From RUG334 sp045599645 (GTDB lineage: Bacteria > Muiribacteriota > Ozemobacteria > Ozemobacterales > Ozemobacteraceae), in contig JAZRWI010000112.1 of NCBI GenBank assembly GCA_045599645.1, positions 5,817 through 69,816 on the forward strand: a DNA stretch of 64,000 nucleotides. The letters run 5' to 3'. The notes beneath the pieces are model-generated. The model had not been told where the DNA came from and did not search any database. It saw only the letters and a program-made list of their open reading frames with translations. Below, piece by piece: positions 43,329 through 53,200 of the stretch. Within the stretch, counting starts at the first letter, position 1, and each line of letters begins with the position of its first letter. A program made the position numbers and the translations under genes.

Positions 43329-46073
43329 CTATTGCCAACCTTTCAACAATTTTGCCAATTTTTCTTGTTTATCAAGAACAACTGCGCATTTATCCCAGTC
43401 TTCGGTAACAGGCGGCACAGATTCATATTTTAGAGCAAAAGCATTCTGTTTTGGTAAAGAATTAATTTTATTGCGCGCCTCAGCTTCGTTGTTTAAAGCA
43501 ATATCAATCCAAACATCTTCTAGAGTATCTGGTATTTGTCCAAACATATTGAATATATCGTTCAAACGACTTGATAACGCTTGATGAACTTTATCTTCTA
43601 CAGAATCTTTATATCTCATGTTAAATATTCTTATAGTATTACTTAATTGCCCTATTCTCTGAATACGACCTTTTCTCTGTTCCAATCTTGTAGGATTCCA
43701 AGGTAAGTCCAAATTTATCAAAGTTGATAAAGTTTGTAGGTTTAAACCTTCACTTGCAGCATCAGTACCAACAAGTATTTTTATTTCATGATTTCTTACA
43801 GAGTCTTTTAAATCATCTTTTAACTTCTTTTCAAAAATGCCATTTACGAACACCCCAGATTTATCGCCACCAGCATATAAACCAACTCTACAATCAGCAA
43901 TATCTTTTGATAATGTTTCTGCAATATAACGAGCACTATCATAATATTGCGAGAAAATAATACAACCCCTATCTTTCCATGGCGTATTATCTTCTGTTAT
44001 ACCATTCAACAAAATATCCAATACTTTTGCATACTTTGGATCTTTATCTTTATTTAAGCTTAATACTTTTACTAAGTCCTCAAGACATTCAATTTCATCC
44101 GGAGTCAAGTTCTTGATTTCGCTTTGTTCTTCGTCTGTTTCATCATCTTCAAATTCAGTATCAAATTCATCCAAAAGAATTTGCCTACCTTCTTCTGTCC
44201 AGGCTAGCATTTTTTTGGCTGTGTTTTCTCCAGCAAGAATAGTACTACCAATACGTCTAAGCATAAGAGTAGACATAAATCCACCAGCCTTAACTCTTTT
44301 GGACAATAACTTACAAAACTCTTCTGCTTTTTCGTAACCTTGTCGGCAATAACCTTCCAAAGCAATGGCATCGTCATTGTTTTCACCGAATAATTTAACT
44401 TCAATTTTTTGTAAATAAGGTAAACCAGTCTTAGGATTAATGCTATTTTCCAAAAATTCTCTAGTTCGTCTTACAATATGTCTTATATAGGGATTATATT
44501 TTTTTACAAATTCATCTGTTATATACAAATCCCTTAGTGAATTCCGGATAGACATTCTGCAATCATTGAATAATGCAGCAGGTAAGACAAAATCATTATC
44601 ACTTAAATCCAATTTATCACGCAAAGTTTTTATCTTAAATGATGTCTGGGTTTTATCTGGAAATGGATTTCTCATAATGTCCCACATCGTGACTTCACTT
44701 TCGGGAACAGGCTCTTTGCCACACACAATATCCAACATATGTTGGGGTTTTGTATTCCATTCGCTGTAAATATCTCCAAATACTTTCTCATTAGGCAATG
44801 CCAATGCGTGTAACAAGTCATAAGCCTCAATGGTATTTACTTGCACAGGCGTAGCTGTGGCAAGAAGCATACTCTTAGTTTTCATGCTTATTTCATTTAA
44901 AAAACGTAATAAGAAATTGCAATCCGCTTTATGATTATCAGGATCGCTGCTAGGATTTCTCCTTCTGGCCCTATGGCTTTCATCACATATAACACATTCA
45001 TATTCTTGTTGTAGAAGTAAAGCAGATGCTTCTGTTCTACGTGCAACCAGACCTTGCGATACAATGCCTATTCTTCTAGGACATCTATGAATTGACTTTA
45101 TTGATTCTGCCGGATAAAAATAACCTGATTCGTCTTGCCAACCTCTACCAGTCCAAACAGCACTTGGCATATCTAACAAATTTTTCATTTCATCCTGCCA
45201 TTGAAAAACCAGAGTTTTTGGTACAATTATTAAAATTGGTTTTTCTCCATATACGGCCATTAACTTTGCCGACATAGCAAGTTGAATAGTTTTACCAAGA
45301 CCTACCTGGTCCGCCAACAAAAATCTAGCTCCACCTTCTTTTTGATGTTCTTTGAATGCAAGCTCTACAAAATATTTCTGATGATCCCAAAGTCCGAATT
45401 CTTTTCGAAAAACAGGTTCTTCAACAGCAATGGCAGGTATCTCAACCTCTTTTTCATTACGCCACTTTTCAAGGGGTATTATTACTCTTCTGGAAATTCT
45501 ATCAATATCATCAATAATAGAATCGCTTAATGGTTTAGCATATTTATTATTCCAAAAGAAATCAAATTCGTCTTGAACCCAGTTTATAGCCTCAATTGAG
45601 TCATCTTCCCATATCATTTCATAATTCAGTTTAAAAGCACTTTTTGTTTCGTTTATACTACCAATAAAACAGGTTTTAGAATCATCCTTGTATGTTATTA
45701 TCCCAGCTTTTCCGTGCATTAAGCCATATATTTCGTCAGGTATTACTCTTATTTGCATTTTACCGCTTTTCAACAAACGATATAAACGAGCAAGTCTTTG
45801 AGAACTTTGTGGTGTCGAATATTCTTCTTCTGGTTTAAATCCACACCATTCCTGTTTTATTCGCTGAGCCACTTCAATATCTTCTTTTGCCAAGCCGGAA
45901 TTACATATTATGCGAATATTACCTTCTATAGACTCAATGCTTTCTCCTGCTACTTCCAATATTGAAGAACAGAAGTAACCAGCAATTCTATCGTATTTTT
46001 TGGCACCAACTAATTTTTTATTTAGAAAAGCCTCATCTAGCTTTTGTAATCTTGATGAATAACGTTTAATCAC
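43329..46073 (-). CDS. PLD-SNF2 helicase of the defence operon
   Basis: A 914-residue protein from GTG 46073, preceded by GGAGG. Residues ~1-190 are a phospholipase-D-like domain with a HxK motif (HGKAGII, 120-126) and GSINETK (138-144). The rest is an SF2 SNF2-type motor: Walker A LADQVGLGKT (253-262), DESH, TATPV, a helical insertion rich in Glu (DTEFEDDETDEE) and motif VI LEQRKGRIQRIGQ. PLD-SNF2 helicases accompany DUF1156 methyltransferases in type III-like BREX (BrxHII) and DISARM-like sets. Likely translocates on invading DNA, perhaps nicking through the PLD domain. Fourth and last gene of the operon, 19 bases after the methyltransferase. Confidence 0.88.
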   Translation of the reverse strand: MIKRYSSRLQKLDEAFLNKKLVGAKKYDRIAGYFCSSILEVAGESIESIEGNIRIICNSGLAKEDIEVAQRIKQEWCGFKPEEEYSTPQSSQRLARLYRLLKSGKMQIRVIPDEIYGLMHGKAGIITYKDDSKTCFIGSINETKSAFKLNYEMIWEDDSIEAINWVQDEFDFFWNNKYAKPLSDSIIDDIDRISRRVIIPLEKWRNEKEVEIPAIAVEEPVFRKEFGLWDHQKYFVELAFKEHQKEGGARFLLADQVGLGKTIQLAMSAKLMAVYGEKPILIIVPKTLVFQWQDEMKNLLDMPSAVWTGRGWQDESGYFYPAESIKSIHRCPRRIGIVSQGLVARRTEASALLLQQEYECVICDESHRARRRNPSSDPDNHKADCNFLLRFLNEISMKTKSMLLATATPVQVNTIEAYDLLHALALPNEKVFGDIYSEWNTKPQHMLDIVCGKEPVPESEVTMWDIMRNPFPDKTQTSFKIKTLRDKLDLSDNDFVLPAALFNDCRMSIRNSLRDLYITDEFVKKYNPYIRHIVRRTREFLENSINPKTGLPYLQKIEVKLFGENNDDAIALEGYCRQGYEKAEEFCKLLSKRVKAGGFMSTLMLRRIGSTILAGENTAKKMLAWTEEGRQILLDEFDTEFEDDETDEEQSEIKNLTPDEIECLEDLVKVLSLNKDKDPKYAKVLDILLNGITEDNTPWKDRGCIIFSQYYDSARYIAETLSKDIADCRVGLYAGGDKSGVFVNGIFEKKLKDDLKDSVRNHEIKILVGTDAASEGLNLQTLSTLINLDLPWNPTRLEQRKGRIQRIGQLSNTIRIFNMRYKDSVEDKVHQALSSRLNDIFNMFGQIPDTLEDVWIDIALNNEAEARNKINSLPKQNAFALKYESVPPVTEDWDKCAVVLDKQEKLAKLLKGWQ

Positions 46074-46092
46074 AACTAACCTCCAATAATTC

Positions 46093-48987
46093 TTATATAC
46101 TATCGTGAGTTACCATAGACAGCAGCATTTCTGCCATTTCACCGCATTCTGCCCAATGTGACTTCATATTATCAATGTCTTTTACGTCACAAAGGAAAGC
46201 CAAAATCTGCTTTATCATTTCTCGCTTTTCCCAATAGCTTAAACCTATTTCGCTTTTTATATAATTCAATGCTGTAGCAGGTTTATTATCGTCTTTTATA
46301 CCAGCATAAATGCCTGCAAAAACAATTCTTGTTATTGATTTTTCAAAATCAGGTATTTCATTTATTGTTCTGGCACCTAATTCATAAGGAGTCTTCAACC
46401 TAGCAGTATTTGCCTTTTCGCTAGCCATTAACTGAGAATAGCCACCGATAGAAAAACCACGTGCAAATTCCTGATAAGTACTTATTTGGTAATCGCCATG
46501 CTTTTCTGATTCCAAACCTTTAATATAGAATTTTTCAGAATTTGTTAGTTCCTTCCAAAGTAAACTTTCAAAATTTATAGGAATAACACAGTCATAAGCA
46601 ATTTTCTTTGCATTTTCAATAATGGAAACAATCTTACTTCCAGCTGGATTCTTTATAGCCTGATTTAATTCAAAATCCAAATCAAGGTCTTCTATTGAAG
46701 AATAAGAAGTCAAAACTTTTAAAGAAGCCGCATAAGCAGCCAATACATAATCTGGGTCAGAAAAATTGGGTTCTTCTTTATCATCTAATTTCTGCATGCT
46801 ATCAATTTGATTCTTTACTTCCGACCTTATATCAGCATTTATTTCATCCAAGAAAGCACAATCACTACCTGTCTGTTTTCTTAATACAAGCAATACAGTG
46901 CCTTTTACATAATTGCCTTTTTTAAGACCCGAAGCATCTGTTTCCGTTGCTATATTCCATGCTGCAGTAACCTTTAAACCTGCTTTCCACATTATAACCG
47001 CTAATTGTGCCCAAACGGCAGGGTCACTATGAGTAAACATAACAACTTGCATACCGTCATCAGGCATGTGTTTTGCAAGATTAGAATAAATTTCAATCAT
47101 TGCATGAGAAAAATTATCATCACCTTTTATTGCCAAAATTCTCTTGCTATCAGTATACCATTCCGGGAAAGCCTTTTTTAGTAATTCTTTGTCCCAAGCT
47201 AGAAAATATTCAGACAATTCATGATAATTAACTGCATCTGCATAAGGTGGATCCGTAACCCAAAAATCGCAATTATTATCTATATTTCTTGCATCAATTA
47301 GTTCTACCTCGCTAAATTTATTAGTATTATAACAATTTACTGACCAATTCCAAACTTCCCTTAGCATATAAAAACTACGCTCACCCCAATTAACCATGGG
47401 ATTTAAAGCTTGATTGTAAAAAGTATTTGTCGAAATATCAACTGATGCAGCCCAGCTGCAGAGCTTTGAAGCAAAATCAGAACATTTATTTAAACCAAGT
47501 GCCCCAACTACAATAAACTTGGGGTCATCTGAATTTAAAATATATTTATTTAATAAGCTTAAATAAAGCAAATGTCTTGCCCCAAACAATTGATGCCAAT
47601 ACTTCCAACCTCGTTCTCTGATAATCTGATCTGTATTATAACCACTTTCAATGCAAGAACTTGGAATGAGACCATCAAATTGCCAATCCTTCAAATTATC
47701 AGCAACAATACTCCTTATTTTTTCCTCATTCCTCAAATCAAATTCATCTGGTTTTTTATAATATCTACTTTTATCGTTTCGTAAATATCTTATCGCGTAT
47801 AACCGTTCAGTGAATACATCATCATTCGAATAACAATATTCTTTTTGATCTAGTTTTCTAATACCACTAATTATCTGACCATTTTCGTCCCACTTATCAC
47901 CACGAATTTTATTAATGGGTGTCGTTTTTCCACAATTTGGACAAAATACAATACCTTTGAAAAAGGTATGATTGTTCTCTGCTTTTTTAAAAGCCATTTC
48001 ACTCACATTGGACAAAATTTCAATATCAAAACAATTTTTATTCTCATTCTTTTTCAATTCAAGAACAACTCTACCTGCTCTTTTACCTACCACAAAAGAA
48101 GATAATAACGGTATCTTTACTCCACATTCGGGGCAAATTGTTTCATTACAAAATAAATAGCCTAAAGCTTGATGACCTTCATTACTTAAATCTATTCCCA
48201 ACTCTTTTATATCTTTTTCAACTTTTGAATAAATATCATTTTGAAAATAATGTATTTTATCTAATTCTTTATTAGAAACACCACATACATTTATGCTAGC
48301 CCAAGTAAGTAAACCTGCTATAGGATTTAAATCACTAGCCAAAGATTGACACCCAATTCTCGCAGCTTCAAAAGGTATTGAGCCACCACCACAAAAACAA
48401 TCACCAACTTTTACAGTATGACCAAATCTTTTTATAGATAATTCTTCAACTAATTCGGGCAATGAATGTGCGCTAGTATGCAAATGTTGGTTAACTTCGT
48501 TCCAGGTTTGTTCACTTAAATTGTTGAGATGTTCAGGCCTCATGCACATTGCTAACTTATCATCTATAGATAATGTTTCAAAGCAACTCTTTTCTATGTC
48601 TGTTCTTGGTGAATCTTTTTCTAATTTAACCTTACCTTTTTCATCAACCTTAAAAAACTTAAGATATTGATTAGACAACTTTTTATTGCTACGAACTATT
48701 TCATAAAGCTCTTTGAGAGTAAAATTCTTTTCCTTACGTAGCCAAAGTCCTTCTTTATCCATTGAAAGCAACTTTTGAAAGATTTCCATATCTTTCTTTG
48801 GATTATCAGAAGAAGGCATTAAGCAACCTAATATTGCGGCTCTTACCAGAATAAGAGGCTTTCTTCCCCACCAACGTCCCATTCCTGTTAATGTTTGACT
48901 TTGAACAGCTTTTCTTTCTTTATAGCTTTCTTTGCTTATTTTACTCACTGGAAATTGTTTTTCTATGAATGATATCTGATTATTCAT
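46093..48987 (-). CDS. DUF1156 adenine-specific DNA methyltransferase
   Basis: A 964-residue N6-adenine methyltransferase (COG1743 type). The N-terminal DUF1156 motif is RWWGRKPLILVRAAILGC. The SAM-binding motif VGDCFCGGGSIPFEAAR is near residue 195, two zinc-ribbon pairs follow (CPECG, CPNCG), and the catalytic motif TDPPYADAVNY is near 580. The long C-terminus probably recognises DNA. In BREX and related systems such enzymes methylate host DNA at a specific adenine so the defence machinery can tell self from phage. AGGAGAAG precedes the ATG; its start overlaps the DUF3780 gene by eight bases. Confidence 0.92.
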   Translation of the reverse strand: MNNQISFIEKQFPVSKISKESYKERKAVQSQTLTGMGRWWGRKPLILVRAAILGCLMPSSDNPKKDMEIFQKLLSMDKEGLWLRKEKNFTLKELYEIVRSNKKLSNQYLKFFKVDEKGKVKLEKDSPRTDIEKSCFETLSIDDKLAMCMRPEHLNNLSEQTWNEVNQHLHTSAHSLPELVEELSIKRFGHTVKVGDCFCGGGSIPFEAARIGCQSLASDLNPIAGLLTWASINVCGVSNKELDKIHYFQNDIYSKVEKDIKELGIDLSNEGHQALGYLFCNETICPECGVKIPLLSSFVVGKRAGRVVLELKKNENKNCFDIEILSNVSEMAFKKAENNHTFFKGIVFCPNCGKTTPINKIRGDKWDENGQIISGIRKLDQKEYCYSNDDVFTERLYAIRYLRNDKSRYYKKPDEFDLRNEEKIRSIVADNLKDWQFDGLIPSSCIESGYNTDQIIRERGWKYWHQLFGARHLLYLSLLNKYILNSDDPKFIVVGALGLNKCSDFASKLCSWAASVDISTNTFYNQALNPMVNWGERSFYMLREVWNWSVNCYNTNKFSEVELIDARNIDNNCDFWVTDPPYADAVNYHELSEYFLAWDKELLKKAFPEWYTDSKRILAIKGDDNFSHAMIEIYSNLAKHMPDDGMQVVMFTHSDPAVWAQLAVIMWKAGLKVTAAWNIATETDASGLKKGNYVKGTVLLVLRKQTGSDCAFLDEINADIRSEVKNQIDSMQKLDDKEEPNFSDPDYVLAAYAASLKVLTSYSSIEDLDLDFELNQAIKNPAGSKIVSIIENAKKIAYDCVIPINFESLLWKELTNSEKFYIKGLESEKHGDYQISTYQEFARGFSIGGYSQLMASEKANTARLKTPYELGARTINEIPDFEKSITRIVFAGIYAGIKDDNKPATALNYIKSEIGLSYWEKREMIKQILAFLCDVKDIDNMKSHWAECGEMAEMLLSMVTHDSI

Positions 48988-49531
48988 TTTTTTCTTCTCC
49001 TAAATAATCCATAAGTAGTTGATTGAACTCGTTGACAGGGTTATCACAAAGAATAAATTTCAAAGCCATCCGCCAACCTCTTTTGTTGTTGTAAATGTCA
49101 CCAGTACTGGCATTTGTCATGGTGTAAAGCCACCATCGTTCTTCGGGAGTTAAACCTAGCCAGTTTCTTATAGCTACTGGTATGCCTGCAACCTCATTAT
49201 TTTCAATACCCCACAAAAGAATCATCAATTCTTTTCCCATTAATTTCTCTACAGGGGTTCCACCAACAACAAATTTACCAACAAGCTTCTTTTCTGCTTT
49301 CAGCCTGCTATTAAACTCAGCAGTAACATTCTTTACAACCTTTACCCATCTTGAATAAGTTATTTTAAGCTTAAGAACATCTTTTTGTTCACTTATTTGT
49401 TGTTCACCTTCATGCTCCCAATGAAACCTTTCATAAATTTCAATATCTTTGCGCCCACCAGGATTAACAACATAAAAATGGTTTTCTGTTTCAGAAGGGT
49501 TAAAACCAAATCCAATGAATTCCTTTTTCAT
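48980..49531 (-). CDS. DUF3780 protein of the defence operon
   Basis: A 183-residue protein beginning EFIGFGFNPSETENHFYVV, with KLMGKELMILLWGIENNE and EERWWLYTMTNASTGDI, matching my memory of the DUF3780 family. It is found almost only between DUF499 and DUF1156 genes; its biochemical role is unknown. It lacks catalytic or membrane motifs and could be an adaptor for the ATPase or methyltransferase. The ATG overlaps the DUF499 stop by four bases (ATGA), and the next gene starts within it, so strict stoichiometry is likely. Confidence 0.82.
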   Translation of the reverse strand: MKKEFIGFGFNPSETENHFYVVNPGGRKDIEIYERFHWEHEGEQQISEQKDVLKLKITYSRWVKVVKNVTAEFNSRLKAEKKLVGKFVVGGTPVEKLMGKELMILLWGIENNEVAGIPVAIRNWLGLTPEERWWLYTMTNASTGDIYNNKRGWRMALKFILCDNPVNEFNQLLMDYLGEEKNE

Positions 49532-52500
49532 TGGATAATTTCTCCGTTCTTTTTCAGATTATCAAGATCAACCTTACTTAACTCTACCCAGTCATTAAAA
49601 TTCTGACCTGTTCTGAAAATCAACTCTTTGTATTCAAAAGTTACGGTTGTATCTTTGCCTTCAAGGCTTGTTTCCCTGATTTTATCTATTAATTGCTGCA
49701 ATATAATTGGTTTATATGCTACATTAGCGGCACATTCAACATAGGCAGCTTCATCCTGCTTATCATAAACATATATAGTAGTATTCTTAATTTGTAAACC
49801 GTCTATCTTACTGAGCAATTCTAATTCTTTATAGCTTGTTTCCGTATCCGATAACTGTTTCTTGCTTTTCATTTTGTAAACGAGTGTTTTGTTTACATCA
49901 ACAGAAAAAACGGCTTCAGCGTCTTCGTTAGTTATCTCAATATCTCTAGCATCAATTACTTGGCCTTTAAACAAAGTAACAGTTCTTACATATTTACAGT
50001 CTTTGGGTAGAACTATTTCCCCATTATACAAGCCGCCATTTTCTTTGGGTTCACTCCCGTCGGTTGTATATCTAATTTCATAGTTATCATTAGCTTGTAA
50101 TGTCAATACTCTGCCATTAGGCGTGGTTCTTTGTTCATATTTTGTTGGCGCCTTACATACAAACTCAACAACACGTCCGGTTTTTCTTTCTTTGTTCGGG
50201 TCGATGCACACAAAGTTTGCACAAGGTTCCTTTGTGACAAAAACACTGTCATTCAATTCTGTAGATGCTTCGGTTGGGTCAGCACCAACATCATAGTAAA
50301 CACGGCCGCCAACACCTTTTACACGCAAAGTGAATTCCTGAGTCTTTTCATCATAATATGTCTGCGTAACAGAAACACTGGTTGGTTCTTTTTCAAAAGG
50401 CCCCTTTACCAAATATCCACTGATTTCTCTCCATTTGTCCTTTTTAATACAATCAGCACGCAAACTATCTAACTGATCAGGATGATACCATTGCCAAGAG
50501 GTTTCTGTTGCAGCTCTATCACAAATCTGTGAATAGGTCATTTCTTTTGTAGTAAAAAGACGTGCTTCACATTTCTTACGCATGGTTTCCAGGAAATTGT
50601 CATCCTTAGAAAATTCTTCGTATTTCATGTTGCTTTTTAAGAGTTTAATAATCTGGTCTTCGCCATCAAATTTATTATCTTTAAACTCTAATTTAAAATC
50701 AGCTGAGGTAATCCCATTCTTGGTGGGATAATATAAGCTGACAAATGTTTCACGTATTGTTGAAAATAAGGCCTGTGTCGCTTTGTCTACCTGAGCTTCA
50801 GCTTCTTTATATTGCTGGTCCAGTGCTGAAATTCCTTCGCTTTTCATTGTTTCAATAATAGTTTTTATTGCCTTTAGCTTTTTACTATTAATGAAAAGCT
50901 TTTCCATTACACTTCGTTCCCCCGACAAGAACATTACTCTGTTTTTCTGTGACTTTCCGTTATAGAATTCCATCAATTCAGGATGTAATTTATTGCCAGG
51001 ATATGGCTCGTAGATTACCAAAGATATTTTTTTATTATCTAAATTTATTTCATCAATTGCAGGCAAAACATATAACTGTTCATAGCATGTTTTTAATTTT
51101 GGACTGAAATTTTCACTCAAAATACCCTTTAATTCTTTTCTTGCATTATCATTAGTATAAGAATCAATCAAGGTATTCATTTCTGCCACCATGTTTTTGG
51201 TGTTCTGAAAATACAAACGACCTCTATTATCTGTCTTGATATACCAACAAAGTGACTTTAATTCTTCTAAGCAACTCTTTACACTATCAATATCTACATC
51301 TGGAGCACTCATAAAGCCCAAAACTTCTGGTTCGGTTAAACCTAACAATGCGTGATGTACTGTAGAAAGCGAAGAGACAAGAAGTAGTTTTGCTACTTGT
51401 TGCGCATTTTCACCTTTTTCTGGTCTATCGTAGTCAATCAATTCTGCAACAGATTTCTTTGATTGAGAAATGTCATGGCTTATTGCTTCTTCCAATTCAG
51501 GTTTTATCTGCCTAAATATGGACATCATGTTTGGATTGTTAAGGTCGACATCGAAAACATTTATTAAATAAGATGTGTCTGCTTTTTTGCTTTCAAAAAA
51601 CTGACGGACAATCTGGCGCATCAGTTTAATAAGACCACGTGTCTGTTGAAAATTCTGATTTTCTTTAAATCTTGCATATAACTCTTTTATAGAAGGGTGA
51701 AACGGGTATGAATCAATAATACCTTTATAAACTGCTTCACCTGTATATGACGTAAAGCCTAGATTTTTAGATTTGGATACAGCTTCTTTAAAAGCAATTG
51801 CGATTTCATTTTTTTGCCCTGAATAATCAACAGGTATCGGATCGTCTTTAAATAAACGCTTACGTAAAATAGAATAAACTTCATCACTGTTTAGGGCAAC
51901 AGGTGCTATTTCTAAGGCTACACGATTGGCTTCTCCTTCCAATTCTTTAAAGCTGGATTGAAGGAGTTCACTACCAGATTCATAAGCAGCCCTTAAATCA
52001 GAAAATACTAAACAAACGTTAGATAACTGCGCTTTGCCTAATGCACTGAATAAATTAGCTAGGGCAGTCATTGTAACCTTGCTTAAATCAGAATTACCAA
52101 TGGTAATTGAACGGGCATTTTCCAAGTAAGGTGGTAATTCGTCAAACAAAAGCAGAATTTTATCATTCTGTAATAAATTAATCCAAGACTTTTCACCAGG
52201 TGCTCTTAGTGGTGAATAATATTCACTAAACAATTCTTTTTTGCCGAGTTGTTCTGCTATACTACCCCAAATACCATATTCAGCATTTTCCCTTCCCGAG
52301 AAAGTTATAACCTTTATTTTTCCAATATCTTTGTATTTGGGCCCAAGTATCTTTGTTCTTAATTCAACGTTTTCAGCCAACAAAGCCAATGCCAACATAC
52401 TATGAGTTTTACCACCACCCATAGCCTGAGTTAATTTTATTACCCCAGTATCTGATTCGCCTAAAAAACGTTTAAACGCAGTATCAAACAACATACCCAT

Positions 52501-52644
52501 ACCCTGAGTCTTATAGTTTTCAGAAAAGAATTTTTCAGCGTCAATTCTACCTTCGCCATAGTCTGAAAGATTTAAAGTATCTTCTCTTGTTGTATCTTGG
52601 AAAACAGATTCACGGGGTTTAAGCATCTGAGCAATGGCTTTCAT
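49528..52644 (-). CDS. DUF499 P-loop ATPase of the defence operon
   Basis: A 1,038-residue ATPase. Walker A is QAMGGGKTHS (73-82), the characteristic DUF499 form. Walker B is KILLLFDELPPYLENA (~161-176), followed by a sensor-like LVFSDLRAAY, then a long helical body and a beta-rich C-terminal region (~730-1000), including YEIRYTTDGSEPKENGGLY, which resembles a chitobiase/Fn3-like C-terminal module. DUF499 proteins are large AAA-type NTPases, possibly analogous to BrxC/PglY in BREX. It is the first gene of the operon, preceded by AAGGA and the double palindrome at 52685-52734. Confidence 0.88.
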   Translation of the reverse strand: MKAIAQMLKPRESVFQDTTREDTLNLSDYGEGRIDAEKFFSENYKTQGMGMLFDTAFKRFLGESDTGVIKLTQAMGGGKTHSMLALALLAENVELRTKILGPKYKDIGKIKVITFSGRENAEYGIWGSIAEQLGKKELFSEYYSPLRAPGEKSWINLLQNDKILLLFDELPPYLENARSITIGNSDLSKVTMTALANLFSALGKAQLSNVCLVFSDLRAAYESGSELLQSSFKELEGEANRVALEIAPVALNSDEVYSILRKRLFKDDPIPVDYSGQKNEIAIAFKEAVSKSKNLGFTSYTGEAVYKGIIDSYPFHPSIKELYARFKENQNFQQTRGLIKLMRQIVRQFFESKKADTSYLINVFDVDLNNPNMMSIFRQIKPELEEAISHDISQSKKSVAELIDYDRPEKGENAQQVAKLLLVSSLSTVHHALLGLTEPEVLGFMSAPDVDIDSVKSCLEELKSLCWYIKTDNRGRLYFQNTKNMVAEMNTLIDSYTNDNARKELKGILSENFSPKLKTCYEQLYVLPAIDEINLDNKKISLVIYEPYPGNKLHPELMEFYNGKSQKNRVMFLSGERSVMEKLFINSKKLKAIKTIIETMKSEGISALDQQYKEAEAQVDKATQALFSTIRETFVSLYYPTKNGITSADFKLEFKDNKFDGEDQIIKLLKSNMKYEEFSKDDNFLETMRKKCEARLFTTKEMTYSQICDRAATETSWQWYHPDQLDSLRADCIKKDKWREISGYLVKGPFEKEPTSVSVTQTYYDEKTQEFTLRVKGVGGRVYYDVGADPTEASTELNDSVFVTKEPCANFVCIDPNKERKTGRVVEFVCKAPTKYEQRTTPNGRVLTLQANDNYEIRYTTDGSEPKENGGLYNGEIVLPKDCKYVRTVTLFKGQVIDARDIEITNEDAEAVFSVDVNKTLVYKMKSKKQLSDTETSYKELELLSKIDGLQIKNTTIYVYDKQDEAAYVECAANVAYKPIILQQLIDKIRETSLEGKDTTVTFEYKELIFRTGQNFNDWVELSKVDLDNLKKNGEIIQ

Positions 52645-52683
52645 AAACTCAATCCTTTATTTTTAGTTGTATTAGCCAAGCCC

Positions 52684-52735
52684 ATTAACTCAAAAGAGTT
52701 AATGAGCTTTATCATCTTAACTCTTTTGAGTTAAT
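52684..52735. promoter_or_regulatory. Paired 18-bp palindromes between defence operon and XRE gene
   Basis: TTAACTCAAAAGAGTTAA (52685-52702) and TTAACTCTTTTGAGTTAA (52717-52734). Each is a near-perfect dyad, and the second is the exact reverse complement of the first, so the pair can also fold as one 19-bp stem with a 14-base loop. Centres are 32 bases apart, about three helical turns. It is the probable operator for the divergent XRE protein and DUF499 promoter. Confidence 0.85.
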
Positions 52736-52786
52736 TTTTGCAACAAAAAATTGCCTATGATGTACCGTACATTGGAGAAAAACAAT

Positions 52787-53029
52787 ATGGACATAGGCGA
52801 AGCCGTAAAACTAAGAATACAAGAGCTTTTAGATGAGCGTAAAATTACATTGAATCATCTAAGTTATTTATGCGGCATTACTCAATCCACGCTCAACAAC
52901 ATAATAAGCGGAAGAAATAAGGGTACAACCATTACTACAATAAAAAAGATATGCGATGGTCTTGATATAACAATTATTCAGTTTTTTGAATCCAAGCTTT
53001 TTGAAAAATTAGACCAGGAAATCAAATAA
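52787..53029 (+). CDS. XRE-family regulator beside the defence operon
   Basis: An 80-residue helix-turn-helix protein: VKLRIQELLDERKITLNHLS, then GITQSTLNNIISGRNKGTT and GLDITIIQFF. Start ATG 52787 has GGAG nine bases ahead; an earlier in-frame ATG adds 12 residues without family similarity. It is divergent from DUF499 across paired palindromes, which implies it represses or tunes the operon like the BrxR/CapW-type controllers do elsewhere, although those are WYL proteins and this one has only the HTH. Confidence 0.88.
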   Translation: MDIGEAVKLRIQELLDERKITLNHLSYLCGITQSTLNNIISGRNKGTTITTIKKICDGLDITIIQFFESKLFEKLDQEIK

Positions 53030-53157
53030 CCAATAAGTTTAAATAGAAAAACACAAACCGAAACCTTGGGAGCCAAAAAGCCAAAGGCTTAATCGTTACT
53101 CCGCAACAATGGCAGAAAAGAATGTTTAGATTTTTGATTTGATTTTCGTTAAATTTT

Positions 53158-53190
53158 CGGCTATTTTAATATTGAATATTAAAATAGCCG
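53158..53190. promoter_or_regulatory. 33-bp palindrome at the 5' end of DUF4143 ATPase copy 2
   Basis: Perfect 16-base arms, CGGCTATTTTAATATT (53158-53173) and AATATTAAAATAGCCG (53175-53190), around a single G. The Shine-Dalgarno GGAG starts at its last base, ten bases before the ATG. It is an operator or an mRNA hairpin that masks the ribosome site. Confidence 0.75.
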
Positions 53191-53200
53191 GAGAATAGAT

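Noticed and set aside
43329..52644. Complete BREX or DISARM locus
   Set aside because: No PglZ, BrxA, BrxB, BrxL, DrmA or DrmB-type frames are present on either strand in or beside the operon.
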